Shown piece after piece: positions 27,120 through 36,130 of a stretch of 64,000 bases of DNA. The position numbers were made by a program, and so were the translations under genes. Location: NCBI RefSeq assembly GCF_014203395.1, contig NZ_JACHIW010000001.1:3641501-3705500 (forward strand), in the 5' to 3' direction. This DNA comes from Saccharopolyspora phatthalungensis. Its GTDB lineage: Bacteria; Actinomycetota; Actinomycetes; Mycobacteriales; Pseudonocardiaceae. The notes below the pieces were generated by a model. That model was given only the letters and a program-made list of their open reading frames with translations. It was not told the origin of the DNA and searched no databases. Position 1 is the first letter of the stretch. Each line of letters opens with the position of its first letter.

Positions 27120-28226
27120 TCACCGCCTCCCCTGCTGCCGGGCGACGAACCGCTGCCCCAGCCGCCGGAGCTTGCGGGGCACCCGGTCCGGACCGAACGG
27201 CGCCGCATCGTGGGCTGACTGCAGCGCTTGTGCCCAGGTCAGGTCGGGGTTGTGCGCGTAGGTCAGCGCAACCACGTGTTCGGCCGGGGACAGCCCGTCC
27301 AGCACCCGGGTGATGCGAGAGTCAAACTCCTGCGAATGCGCGAGGACCAACTCTTCGGCGCGTGTAGGGCAGGCGACGGTATCCGCAAGCGTGGCGTGGT
27401 CCGGACGCGGATTGGCCAGCGACGTGTCCAAGGACACCACTCCACGAAGTCCAAGTTGCCGCTCGGTCTCCGGTCGCCACAAGGCGTGGCGTCGCTTGAC
27501 CTGGCGCGTCAGCTCAGCGCACACCGCACCGTTGTCGTCGGGACTTACCGCCATCTGCCAGTCGTCGTCGAGCAAGACGTCCACGGTTGCCTCGATCTCG
27601 AATGGCGAATGCAGCTCGCGCCCAAGCCATTCCTGGGCAAATGTAGTAGCGATGCCGGGGATCTCCGCAGGATTCGAGGAGGTCAAGATGCTCTGCCGCG
27701 CCTGCATCGCCGCGTTCCAGACATGCTGAGCGACAGCCGCGGCGGGCCCGGAACCGAACTGGGCGACGGCAGCGCCATGGCGCAGATACAGCGCGGCGGC
27801 CAGCCCCGCCTCCGTCTTGCCCTCCCCCGTCGGGGCATCGACAAACACCAGAGGCAGTTCTTCGACCGGCGGCACCAGTACCGGGAGGAAGTACAACCTG
27901 GTGAAGCGGGACTCATGCTCGTCCGCACACGGCGACGTGGGGCCGTGTGAATCGACCGCATCGGCTGCGGCGCGCAGCCGCTTGAGCGTTTCCGCGAAAG
28001 CCCGTCGTGAGAATCGTTTGGCCTCCACCAGGGCGATGGGCGAGCCGTCACGCATGAGCACAATATCGGGGTGCACGCCCTTGACATCGTGCATGCTGGT
28101 CCACCCGTCGCTGTCGACCGAGTGGAGCTCTGGCCGAGCCTGGCTGCTCGATTCCGCCGGCTTCGCCTCCGCGTGACCGCACGGTACGGCCTCTTCGTTT
28201 GATGCCGCGGTGTCTTCGTGATCCAT
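27120..28226 (-). CDS. Putative PD-(D/E)XK nuclease fused to a P-loop
   Basis: A 368-residue protein starting at ATG 28226 (AGGAGGAGC upstream). Residues 52-70 read HPDIVLMRDGSPIALVEAKR, matching a PD-(D/E)XK nuclease core (D54, E68, K70). Residues 129-140 read VDAPTGEGKTEAGL, a helicase-style Walker A like that of Cas3/DEAD proteins. Later helicase motifs (DEAH/DECH, motif VI) are not visible, and the C-terminal half is a helical domain of unknown kind. It could be a novel nuclease-ATPase or a remnant of a larger helicase. It lies among cargo genes. Confidence 0.55.
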   Translation of the reverse strand: MDHEDTAASNEEAVPCGHAEAKPAESSSQARPELHSVDSDGWTSMHDVKGVHPDIVLMRDGSPIALVEAKRFSRRAFAETLKRLRAAADAVDSHGPTSPCADEHESRFTRLYFLPVLVPPVEELPLVFVDAPTGEGKTEAGLAAALYLRHGAAVAQFGSGPAAAVAQHVWNAAMQARQSILTSSNPAEIPGIATTFAQEWLGRELHSPFEIEATVDVLLDDDWQMAVSPDDNGAVCAELTRQVKRRHALWRPETERQLGLRGVVSLDTSLANPRPDHATLADTVACPTRAEELVLAHSQEFDSRITRVLDGLSPAEHVVALTYAHNPDLTWAQALQSAHDAAPFGPDRVPRKLRRLGQRFVARQQGRR

Positions 28227-28345
28227 GCTCCTCCTCACCAGTAGGTAATGATCCCTCCACCTACTAGCCACGCAGCTGCACGGGACCGTCAAAAAACCTG
28301 CAGCGGCCAGCCGCCGAGCGGCTGGCCAACGAGCATGAGTGCTGA

Positions 28346-28801
28346 TCACGGTTCCACGGAGAGATCGGGCAGCGCCGCGCGGATCCAGGGGGCGATGTGG
28401 TAAGGCCAGTCAGTGCCGCAGCGGGGCCAGTACCGCAGCAGCTGCCATTGGCGGTGGCGGGCGTACCACAGCCGGACGTCGACGCGGTCGTGGGCGTCGG
28501 GGCAGTGGAGCGGGGGCAGCAGTTGCAGGACGAGTGCGCCCTCGCGTGTGGAGCCCGGGCTGAGCTTGGGGTTCCAGATGCCGGTGAACGCGGCGAGCCC
28601 ACCGCTGGGGGTGGCTTCGGCGGATTCGATGAGGATGCCGCCGTTGCTTCGGGGCATGCGCATGGGTGGTGGCGGCGCCACCGTGTGCGTCAGCCGGGTT
28701 GCGAAGGACCTCGCCCGCGCGGGGGCGGATGGTAGTGACGCGCAGCGCTGCGCTGGCGTTCCGCGATCGGTGATGGCACGGGGCATGCTGTGGCGTGACA
28801 T
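28346..28801 (-). CDS. Hypothetical protein, unrecognised
   Basis: A 151-residue frame. The first third is basic and low complexity. The rest looks like a compact domain rich in Trp, Tyr and Leu (VDVRLWYARHRQWQLLRYW, HIAPWIRAALPDL). It is transcribed with, and 120 bases upstream of, the nuclease-ATPase gene. The start could be later, at MPRSNGG. Function unknown. Confidence 0.55.
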   Translation of the reverse strand: MSRHSMPRAITDRGTPAQRCASLPSAPARARSFATRLTHTVAPPPPMRMPRSNGGILIESAEATPSGGLAAFTGIWNPKLSPGSTREGALVLQLLPPLHCPDAHDRVDVRLWYARHRQWQLLRYWPRCGTDWPYHIAPWIRAALPDLSVEP

Positions 28802-28842
28802 CGGTAGCCGCCTTTCGCGATGAGCGGGCAGGGCTGACGTCG

Positions 28843-29100
28843 ATGGACGCTCGCTACGGCGGGCGGTGTCAACGGTGCTCGAATCAGCTTGGCGAAAGGG
28901 GACCTGGATGGACGAAACCGTTTGCAGAGATCCGCTGCGCGAACCGACCGCTTGCCGTTTTCCTGAGCTGCGACACAGTATCCGCGGCGAGGACCCGCTC
29001 TGCGTGTCGGGCTAAGGCACGCTCTTCGACCGGATTCGTTGGCGCTCTCGATTCCTTGGTCACATCAGGATGTAGGGCTGGCTATGGCAGACCGACGTGA
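28843..29100 (+). CDS. Possible small zinc-ribbon protein
   Basis: An 85-residue frame starting MDARYGGRCQRCSNQLGERG, which resembles one half of the small zinc-ribbon proteins common in actinobacteria. The rest of the frame is less protein-like and overlaps the end of the HNH gene. It may be a shortened or frameshifted copy. Confidence 0.35.
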   Translation: MDARYGGRCQRCSNQLGERGPGWTKPFAEIRCANRPLAVFLSCDTVSAARTRSACRAKARSSTGFVGALDSLVTSGCRAGYGRPT

Positions 29101-30323
29101 AAGTTTCTGGGTGCGGTCAGCTCGTCCATGCTGCTGAGCGCGGGTCCGTAGGGTTTTCCTTGACGGTGAAGAATCATTGCGTCCCAAACGATCTGTCTGA
29201 GAGCGGTCGGCACGAGAACGAGCCACCACGCGTGAGGATCGATGAGCTCTATGTCCAGTCGGGTCGGATATGCGTGGCCTTCCGTGGCTCCGAAAAGATC
29301 AATAGTTCGAGGCGTGACCCAGGCTCGGAATGCGAAGACTCGGAATGCGAAGGATGGGGTCGGTGTGAAGATCTCGAACTGAATCACCTCCGACGGGTCC
29401 CGTTGCCCTTTGGGTAGTGTCCATCGGGTCTCAAACGTGGCGACCCCGGGCTGTTCCTCCCAACTAAGTTTGGAATTGCGGTGACCGCGAATGAGTCCAA
29501 GGAGTACTGCGGCGACGGCCCGGTTTTGGATCGCAGACCGCAGGCTGGTCCGCACTTCAGAAGCGAAGGCCAGGTGCAGTTGCTCGTCCTCGATGAGTCG
29601 GCTCATGCTGGCCCCATCGAAGAAGTCGGTCGTTCGCTTGTATCCGGAGGTGCTGCCCGCAGCGGCGTCGAGGATCGGGTCCAACCTCTGGAGCATCGAC
29701 CAAAGAACCCGCACTACGAACAGTGCATCCTCCTGAACGGGCAACCAATCGATAGACTCTCGGGTCCAGTTCAATTCCTGGAGGCGTCGGATGAACGCGA
29801 TGCAGTCTGCCTCGTTGTTGGTTGGCAGGCTGGTCAGGGCGGCCCCGAGCCAGCGAGTGAGGCGAGGTAGATCGTTGGGGCCCACGGCCGCAAGCTCTGC
29901 AAGAGCATCTTCATGGCGCTGCACCTGTACCGCCTGGACGAACTCGCCGGAGCTGACCGCTCCAGTCTGTGCGCGCAGAGGAGCTTCACGGTCTTGTTTC
30001 CAGCTTTTCAAGGTCTCGACAGAGTACTTGTCCGGATGTTTCGTATCGACCAGCTCGTGGTGCTCTTTGCAGAGCAGTATGAGGTTGTCAAATGAGCGCC
30101 GTTCGTCATCGGTCATGGCAGGGTCGTAGCGATTTCCCCGATTAGCGTCGCGTATGTGCGCGATGTGAAATCTGTTAGCCGGTTCGTCCGGTATGCCCCG
30201 AAACGCGTCACCGACGAACCGGACGATCGGCTCTGAGCATCCGGGGAAGTAGCACCGCCCCTGCGAGCCGACGGCCAGCGCGGTTCGTGTCGCCCTCGAG
30301 TATTCACGGGGTCCTGCAGCCAT
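29082..30323 (-). CDS. HNH nuclease with large unknown C-terminal domain
   Basis: A 413-residue protein starting at ATG 30323. The N-terminal ~110 residues form an HNH nuclease: CYFPGC and a later CKEHHELVD supply the metal site, with RFHIAHIRDAN between. The remaining 300 residues (LTRWLGAALTSLP…, ETRWTLPKGQRDP…) match no family I recognise and have mixed alpha/beta character. Composition is AT-richer than the transfer genes. Such nuclease-plus-sensor layouts are common in phage defence, but no partner gene was identified. Confidence 0.75.
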   Translation of the reverse strand: MAAGPREYSRATRTALAVGSQGRCYFPGCSEPIVRFVGDAFRGIPDEPANRFHIAHIRDANRGNRYDPAMTDDERRSFDNLILLCKEHHELVDTKHPDKYSVETLKSWKQDREAPLRAQTGAVSSGEFVQAVQVQRHEDALAELAAVGPNDLPRLTRWLGAALTSLPTNNEADCIAFIRRLQELNWTRESIDWLPVQEDALFVVRVLWSMLQRLDPILDAAAGSTSGYKRTTDFFDGASMSRLIEDEQLHLAFASEVRTSLRSAIQNRAVAAVLLGLIRGHRNSKLSWEEQPGVATFETRWTLPKGQRDPSEVIQFEIFTPTPSFAFRVFAFRAWVTPRTIDLFGATEGHAYPTRLDIELIDPHAWWLVLVPTALRQIVWDAMILHRQGKPYGPALSSMDELTAPRNFHVGLP

Positions 30324-30562
30324 GGCGGCAGCATCGCACAGGTGCCATACCGACTTGAAACAATGGTCAACAGGCACGACTGATGCCCGGCGCCTGCGAC
30401 GCCGACAGCAGTTCCACCCATCGCCAGCGAACGTCAGCTCCGCCAACAAACGTGAAAAGGCTCCGCCAACTACGGCGATAATTACAACAACCGTCCACGC
30501 AAGACAGTCATCTTGTTATCGAAATCCCTTGCGTTACGAGGTAAAGGAAGCGTCCATATACG

Positions 30563-30608
30563 TGTAGCCCGCACCACCGGCAGCGCACCGGGGGCTACAC
30601 CGCCCCCG
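30563..30608 (+). promoter_or_regulatory. Two mutually exclusive leader hairpins
   Basis: TGTAGCCC (30563-30570) can pair with GGGCTACA (30592-30599). CGGGGGC (30589-30595) can instead pair with GCCCCCG (30602-30608). The two share 30592-30595, so only one can form. The pair sits 48 bases before the next start, in a 330-base gap, and could act as an attenuator. Seen in sequence; function inferred. Confidence 0.45.
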
Positions 30609-30655
30609 GGGGCATGACCATCACCACCGCTTCACTTGTGAAGGAGAGGGTTGTC

Positions 30656-31400
30656 ATGCCCAGGAAGAACAACAACGCCCGCAAGCAGACCAAGCCCCGC
30701 ACCCTGCAGGCCGTCCCCGCCATCGGCCCGGACGCGCCGGGGCGAACCGAGGCCGAGGACAAGGTGTGGGCCGCGCTGTATGCCCACCCGGGCTCCACCA
30801 CCGCCGAGGTGACTGAGGCCGCCAAGGTCGGACGGTCCACCGCCGGGAAGATCCTCGCCGCCTGGGCCAAGGACGGCACCGTCACCCGCACCTCCGGTAT
30901 CGCCGAAGGCGGGCGCCGCCGACCGGTGGACGATCACCGACGCCACCGACACCACGACCTCGGAGGCGGGAACGTCCGACCAACCGCCGAGCACCGAGGA
31001 GGCAGCCAACCCCGCGGACGTCCTCGAGCCAGGACCCGACACCGAAACGACCGACGAGACCCCCACCGAGGACCCCGAGTCCAACGTGGATTCCGCCCCG
31101 ATCCAGCCGGTCCCCGAGCTGCCCTCGGAGCCGGACACCGAGACGAGCAACATCTCCGCCGAACCGGCGCCGGCGAAGGCTGGCCGGTTGGGTAAGGGCG
31201 CGCTGCGCGGCATGGTCGAGGACTACCTGACCGAGCACGCGGACGAACACTTCAGCCCCAACGCAATCGGCAAAGCCCTGAACCGGTCCGCCGGTGCGGT
31301 GAACAACGCGCTAGAAAAGCTGGTAGCCGACGGCTACGCCATCAAGACCCACAACGCGCCCAAGCGCTTCGCCGCCAAACGCGACGAGCCCGCCAACTGA
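30656..31400 (+). pseudogene. Winged-helix DNA-binding protein, frameshifted
   Basis: ATG 30656 has AAGGAGAGGG just upstream. The first frame encodes a basic leader and a MarR-like winged helix (VWAALYAHPGSTTAEVTEAA, STAGKILAAWAKDGTVTR). Near 30912 the frame is lost. One base shift restores ADRWTITDATDTT, an acidic linker, and a second winged helix (FSPNAIGKALNRSAGAVNNA, KLVADGYAIKTHNAPKRF) to 31400. The full protein would have two DNA-binding domains joined by a Glu/Asp/Thr-rich linker. It may regulate the element. The lesion lies in a GC-rich run and may be a base-calling error. Confidence 0.65.
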
Positions 31401-31433
31401 AGCCGCGCTACGAATGCGGCGGTGTGATGGTTT

Positions 31434-31454
31434 CCCAGCCGACGCCCGGCTGGG
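31434..31454 (+). terminator. Hairpin terminator
   Basis: CCCAGCC pairs with GGCTGGG around a seven-base loop, 34 bases after the stop at 31400. No T-run. Confidence 0.6.
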
Positions 31455-31539
31455 ATACCACCACACCACTCGACCTGATCACCACCCGGACAGGGATAAA
31501 TCCCGGAATGTCCGCCCCAGCAACGATAAGGGGACAGTC

Positions 31540-31782
31540 ATGTACGTCACCGATCCGCCGTGTCCGAACTGCGGCCACCACGGCGTGACCGTGACCCGCC
31601 GCCTGGACGTCATCGGTCCCGTCAACCTGGCCGGGGTGGACATCAAATTCTCTGCACGGCAGACCTTGACGTGGCATTGCGACGAGTGCGGCGGCTACGG
31701 AACAGCGCATTCTGCAAGCAATATCCGCGAAGAGGTCAAGAATGGACAACACGCAGACGTCGCGGCTCGGCCGGTACCTTGA
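31540..31782 (+). CDS. Small zinc-ribbon protein
   Basis: 80 residues from ATG 31540 (AAGGGGACAGTC upstream). Two cysteine pairs, CPNCGHHG and CDECGGYG, frame a beta-rich middle and should bind one zinc. The family is unknown; such proteins are common in actinobacterial mobile elements. It overlaps the next gene by 41 bases. Confidence 0.65.
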   Translation: MYVTDPPCPNCGHHGVTVTRRLDVIGPVNLAGVDIKFSARQTLTWHCDECGGYGTAHSASNIREEVKNGQHADVAARPVP

Positions 31783-31975
31783 CGGCCTGGTGGCACGGGC
31801 TCCCGCTCCGCCCCAGGACGTCCTTGCGAGGCCGATCACCGCCGCGGACGTGGCGGCGTACCCGGTGTACTTCATTCACGGCCCGGGCCGCGACATCGCG
31901 CAGAACACCTTGTGCGCCCACGATTACACCCTCGTCGACAGCTGCCCGGGCTGCGACGCGGACGACCCACCGTAG
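31742..31975 (+). CDS. Small hypothetical protein
   Basis: 77 residues from ATG 31742 (GAGGTCAAGA upstream). ITAADVAAYPVYFIHGPG and a C-terminal CPGCDADD are the only notable features. Probably co-translated with the zinc-ribbon gene. Function unknown. Confidence 0.55.
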   Translation: MDNTQTSRLGRYLDGLVARAPAPPQDVLARPITAADVAAYPVYFIHGPGRDIAQNTLCAHDYTLVDSCPGCDADDPP

Positions 31976-32000
31976 ACACGCACCGCCGTAAACAGGCGGG

Positions 32001-32034
32001 CTCACGGCCGCAGCACATGTGCTGCGGCCGTGAG
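32001..32034. terminator. Perfect 34-bp palindrome between convergent genes
   Basis: CTCACGGCCGCAGCACA is followed directly by its exact reverse complement, with no loop bases. It lies between a plus-strand gene ending at 31975 and a minus-strand frame ending at 32002. It fits a two-way terminator of the I-shaped type. Confidence 0.75.
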
Positions 32035-32530
32035 CGCCACTGCACCAGGCAACACGAGGGCGACGGCGTGCCATAGCCGTGTCCGAGCCACGCGCCCGGC
32101 GTCGAGGGCGGGGACCACCCGGTACTCAGGGATAGCGTCGTCGGGTTCGTGGCGGGCACTTCCCTCCAAACACATCGTCGATACCGCGGATAGGTCCTGG
32201 GGGAGCGGGTCAGTCAGGTGAGCGGACGGGCGTTTCGCGGTAGGCCGAGGCCCGCGGCATGCGTCGGGACCGTGCCCGATAAGAAACACCGCGTCCCATG
32301 GGCGGCGTGCCAGCGACAGCTGGGGCGCCCACCGTGATCCACATCCGTCCCGCGTCGAAGGCGTACACCCAGTCGGTGGTCGTGCTGTCACAGGCCACTG
32401 CCAGCCCGCGTCGGGGTGGTAGCCGTGCCCGAGGTCCTTGTCGGCCGGGCGCACGTCGAGCAGGTCGGGGTGCGTGAGGTGTGCCGCCGGAGGCGATCAG
32501 TGCGCACAATCCACAGTCGACGGTCCACAA
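32002..32530 (-). pseudogene. Degraded cargo gene with several frame changes
   Basis: Pieces of one protein appear in alternating frames: DVRPADKDLGHGYHPDAG, then (other frame, about 32400-32310) AVACDSTTTDWVYAFDAGRMW, then back to LSLARRPWDAVFLIGHGPDA and a C-terminus with a hydrophobic end (LWHAVALVLPGAVALTAAAHV). The tail could be a membrane helix. It is probably the last gene of the five-gene operon upstream. The family was not recognised. Confidence 0.45.
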
Positions 32531-32613
32531 GGGTGGCGGGATCGGCGCTGCTGGCCAGCGAGCCTGGCCAGCGGCGTCGGGGCCGCGCCCGTGGCAGGAC
32601 GCGGCCCTCGTGG

Positions 32614-33511
32614 TCACCACCACCATCCGGCCAGGTTGGGGTCGGTGTCGATCACGGTGACGGTTCCGGGGCCGCGTCCGCGTTCGATCAGCCCGCGTTG
32701 CCCGCCTTGATCGAACGCCCACAGGGTGAAGGTGAATCGGCGATCGTCAGGAGCATCGGGGTTGGTCCAGTTGTGGGCGTCGATGATCGGTTGCGCGTAG
32801 TGGGTTATCACGCGGGACGCGGGCGTGTCGGGGTGCTCGCGGACTTCGTCGTCGGTCAGCCCGAACACCCACAGGGCGATCTCGCGGCGGGCGGGGTTGA
32901 CCGCCGCGGAGTAGCGGGCGTGCGCCGGCAGGCCGCTGATTCCATCGGCGCCCCGCGCAGTGAGCTCGGCCATGATCCACACCGCGAGCTGCGGGAGGTC
33001 CAGCGTGGCGGTGTCGGCGTAGTTCTCGCCGTAGCGGGAGGGCCGCAGGTGTCACCTCGACCAGCGGGCGGCCGTCGGCCGCGTCGGCCGCGTCGGCGGG
33101 GTCGGTGACGGTGACGATGTTCCATGCCCCGGCCCGCCACAGCCACACCTGGCCTTGGTCGTAGGCGTAGGCCAGGCGGAAGCTCGGGGCGTAGGGCATG
33201 GGGCTGGCCGTGTCGCCGGGGAAGGTCCCGTCGAGGTGGGGGCTCTCGTCGTTGGCGAGGTGCTCCTGGTAGCGGGTACAGGCGTCACCGAACCCGCCCG
33301 CGCGCCACGCGGTCAGCAGATCGCCGACGCGGTGTTCGTAGTCGTCGGGGTTGGTGGCGGTCAACACGTCCCGCCCGATCGGCAGTGTGGCCACCACGTC
33401 CGGGGTCGGTTCGGCGTTCGTGTGCTCGGCCCGGGTTTCGAGGTAGACCGAGCCGAGCGCGGTGGCGTCGGGGCCGCGCCCGAGGAAGAACAATGCGCGG
33501 GCCATGATCAC
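32614..33511 (-). pseudogene. Unrecognised cargo protein, one frameshift
   Basis: Starts MIMARALFFLGRGPDATALG at 33511, overlapping the upstream stop. The frame is coherent to VEVTPAA. Near 33052, in a CCC run, one extra base shifts it, and RYGENYADTATLDLPQLAVW continues to GWWW at 32614. The restored protein has about 297 residues with mixed alpha/beta features, including HARYSAAVNPARREIALWVFG. It is not a family I know. It looks like a real gene with a recent lesion or a miscalled base. Confidence 0.6.
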
Positions 33512-33927
33512 ACCTGCCCGTCGGGTCGCAGTTCTAGCCGCACGGTCTGCTCGTGGCAGCGGTACAACGCGGCGGGGTCCAGCCAGGCGGTGTCGCGGTC
33601 GTCATCGGGGCGCAGCCCGATCTCGGTGGTGCCGTAGCGGGAGGGCTCGACGAACACGGTGCCGGTGCCGAGCGTGATCTCCTCGCCGGCGGTCGGGGTG
33701 GTCGGGGTGTGCCCGCGGGACCAGTCGCCAACGTGAAACGAGGGCCGGGTAGCCAGGATCACGGCCACAAGTCGCCCGCGTGTGCCGACCGGCGGGTCGT
33801 CGAACCGCACCGGGTCGAAGGTGTGATCATCGGGCGCGCGGTTGAGGTAGACGGTGCCGTACCGGTCGGTGCGGCGTTCGTCGGGATGCCAGTTCAGGAC
33901 GCCGGTCCCGAGAACAATGTTATCCAT
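33508..33927 (-). CDS. Unrecognised cargo protein with internal repeat
   Basis: 139 residues from ATG 33927. Two parts resemble each other: MDNIVLGTGVLNWHPDE-RYGTVYLNRAPDD and ITLGTGTVFVEPSRYGTTEIGLRPDD. This suggests an old internal duplication of a beta-hairpin unit (GTG…RYGT…DD). The stop overlaps the next start. Function unknown. Confidence 0.65.
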   Translation of the reverse strand: MDNIVLGTGVLNWHPDERRTDRYGTVYLNRAPDDHTFDPVRFDDPPVGTRGRLVAVILATRPSFHVGDWSRGHTPTTPTAGEEITLGTGTVFVEPSRYGTTEIGLRPDDDRDTAWLDPAALYRCHEQTVRLELRPDGQV

Positions 33928-34193
33928 TGTGGACCGCCTCTTCGCTGGGTGTCGGCCGCCTGTGTTTAGGCGGCGGGGTGTGTGGTGACGAGTGGCGGCG
34001 CAGCGCGCGAGTGCCGCAGCGAGCCGAGCAGGGTGGCCACGACGGCGTGGGGCGGTGTCGCCGATGGCAATCGGGCGCCAAGGAGGCCGGCGGCGTCGAC
34101 GTGGCGGGGAGAGCCCGAGTTGCCCGTCGGGGCGGGACCATCGCGGGCCCCTTCCATGCGGCGGCGCGGTGTGTCGGGTGTTCGGCCGCCGGG

Positions 34194-34695
34194 TCAGGTG
34201 GTTGTGGAGGGCCCGCTGTGCGGGCAGTGCGGGTGGTGGCCGGGGGTCGCCGTGTTTTTCGGCTGACACGTGGTCGAAGCGCTTGTCGTTGTCCGGGTCG
34301 AGCCAGTCACCGAGGTCGGCTACCGTGGCGACGCGCGCCAGGGGAACGGTGCCGCCGCAGCCGGAGCATTCGTCCAGCAGCATCCATCCGTCGCCGAACG
34401 TGGCCTGGTCGGGAATGAACCGCCACGCGCGCCTGGTGTCGCGGTCGGTGACGGTGATCAGGTTCCCGGGGATTTGGCGAGCGAGGCCGTAGCGGCGGTC
34501 GGGGTCGTCGGTGACCGTGACGTGATTGACCGGCACTCCCAGCGCGGCGGCGATCGTGCGCGCCGTGGTCGCCCGGAGTGTCCATAGTGGCCAGTTGTGG
34601 TGACGGTGGTGGAAGGCGTCGCCGTCGGCCGTGCGGTAGCGGTGGGCGGCGTTGATCGTGCGTCCGGCAAGCCCTGGGGTGTTGGTGGTGGTCAT
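34194..34695 (-). pseudogene. Unrecognised cargo protein, probable frameshift near its end
   Basis: Starts MTTTNTPGLAGRTINAAHRYR at 34695, overlapping the previous stop (ATGA). It is coherent for about 145 residues, with a single LLDECSGCGGTV. After AEKHGD, at a run of five Cs near 34241, the open frame turns Arg/Pro-rich. Removing one C gives a short end with HCPHSG, completing a zinc site, and a stop at 34194. Both ends are possible. 33928-34193 then holds no clear gene. Confidence 0.55.
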
Positions 34696-34940
34696 CGCGA
34701 CCACCCCACCGCGTCGGCGGCGCTGCCGGGCAGGTAGCCGACCTGCTCGCCTTCGACCAGCCACACCACCGGCTCCTCCGTCGGGGGCGTGCCGTCGCCT
34801 TCGGCGTCGGCTGGGGTTTCCACAACCGCGCCGATGCTGTATTCGAACGGCCACGCCGGTTGCGCGGCCCACCGAATCGGGGTGTCGTGGTCGTAGTCCT
34901 CCAGGGCGGCGAGCAAGTCGCCGACGGTCTCGATACCCAT
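34692..34940 (-). CDS. Small acidic cargo protein
   Basis: 82 residues from ATG 34940 with GGAGG six bases upstream. Starts MGIETVGDLLAALEDYDHDTPIRW, then VVWLVEGEQVGYLPGSAAD. Strongly acidic. Similar short proteins occur in actinobacterial mobile elements, but I cannot name the family. Confidence 0.65.
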   Translation of the reverse strand: MGIETVGDLLAALEDYDHDTPIRWAAQPAWPFEYSIGAVVETPADAEGDGTPPTEEPVVWLVEGEQVGYLPGSAADAVGWSR

Positions 34941-34983
34941 CCCAGACCTCCATAAAGCCACAATGGACAGAAGTGTTTGGTGG

Positions 34984-35316
34984 TCAGCGCTCCGCCGTCT
35001 GCGGCAGGTCACCGATGATCATCAGTGCTTGATCGATCAATTTCTCGACGAGGGGTGCCAGTTCCGCGACGATGTCGAGGCGCGGGTTGCTCGGCGAAGG
35101 GGTTTTCTCCCACCAGTTTTCCGGCGGTTCGAAGGCCAGATCGGTCCAGGTCATGTCGTCGGCGAGGACGTGCGCGACCGCGGAGCTTTGGTGCCGGTAG
35201 GAGTTGCGTTTCACTTTGGCGCGTACCGTCCGCCCGCTGGGGGTCCGCACGGTTTGCGCGTAGAGGTAGGTGTTGTTGTCGCCGCCGATGGTCTCGTCGA
35301 TGATCGTGGGATTCAT
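34984..35316 (-). CDS. Small cargo protein, first gene of operon
   Basis: 110 residues from ATG 35316 (AAGGA upstream). Begins MNPTIIDETIGGDNNTYLY, with a middle segment RTVRAKVKRNSYRHQS and a C-terminal amphipathic helix (LAPLVEKLIDQALMII). It heads a minus-strand run of at least four genes with tiny spacings. Family not recognised. Confidence 0.65.
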   Translation of the reverse strand: MNPTIIDETIGGDNNTYLYAQTVRTPSGRTVRAKVKRNSYRHQSSAVAHVLADDMTWTDLAFEPPENWWEKTPSPSNPRLDIVAELAPLVEKLIDQALMIIGDLPQTAER

Positions 35317-36130
35317 GCCGTTCCTTCGTGTCGTAGGGCATAGCTCGCGCCGGGTAGGGAATTTGTTTTTCTGGTTTCCCGGTGACAATTCAAAGGTAGC
35401 TCTGGCGCGCGACGAAGCCAATAGGTGTGCGCGGCGATTTTCAAGACTCTTTTCGCGGTGGCATTCCAGCGCGATTTCCGGTGAATTGAAGACCGTCCGT
35501 ACGGTCGCATTTCTGCGTCATTTCGCAATGAATGTTCAGGTCGGCGATCGGGCGTCGTCGCCGGCCAGAATCCTCAAAGGGAGGGCCGGGGCGAAGAACA
35601 AAGTGCCTGAGTTCAGGAGGCAAGCAAGACGGAAGACGTACGATGCCGACACGGCAGTCAGCACGGGCACGTAGACCTACACCAACCGCCCTGGTCACGC
35701 CCCGGCCCGATGTGATTCCCCGCTTGTGGCCAAGCGAGTCTGGGATGCCTGCGGATCCCCTTGCAGCGGGGGCTGTGCGGCGGCTTGCCCGCTGCTGGGG
35801 GCGGTCCTCTGGGCGCTACCCCCTGTTGATCCCCCTGGTGATCCGCTGTATGAACCCCCGACGGAAGTCGCCATAGGCGCACTTGATCTCTGTTGTAAAC
35901 ACTCTCTGTAATGGTGTCGTTGCGCTTGGAATATTCGTGAAATGGTTGCGCCATTTGGCGTAGCCTGGCGGCTCGATGTCTCGTGCGAGGGGAGGTTGGG
36001 GCCGATGGTGTGACCATCTCAAGCGGGCCCGATCGCCCGGTACGGCCACAGGGGCTGGTGGCGCGTTACCTGACGCTGGGGTCACCGACGTGGCGGGGAG
36101 AGCGCCACGGACGCGAGAGGGGGAGGACGT
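35317..36130. other. Long gap between ICE cargo and Tad locus
   Basis: No supported gene; the plus-strand frame at 35642-35876 lacks motifs or a strong ribosome site. AT-rich patches near 35440-35540 and 35870-35960 are likely promoters for the divergent genes. A right attachment site might be expected about here, but none resembling the tRNA-Val end was seen. Confidence 0.4.

Noticed and set aside
27120..28226. Calling the gene cas3
   Set aside because: Only the Walker A region is similar; HD domain, DEAH and motif VI are not visible, and there are no other cas genes.
33966..34157. 63-residue minus-strand frame between cargo genes
   Set aside because: No ribosome site, and frame changes around it make it uncertain.
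35642..35876. Possible plus-strand gene in the gap
   Set aside because: No ribosome site, no motif, Arg/Pro-rich composition.
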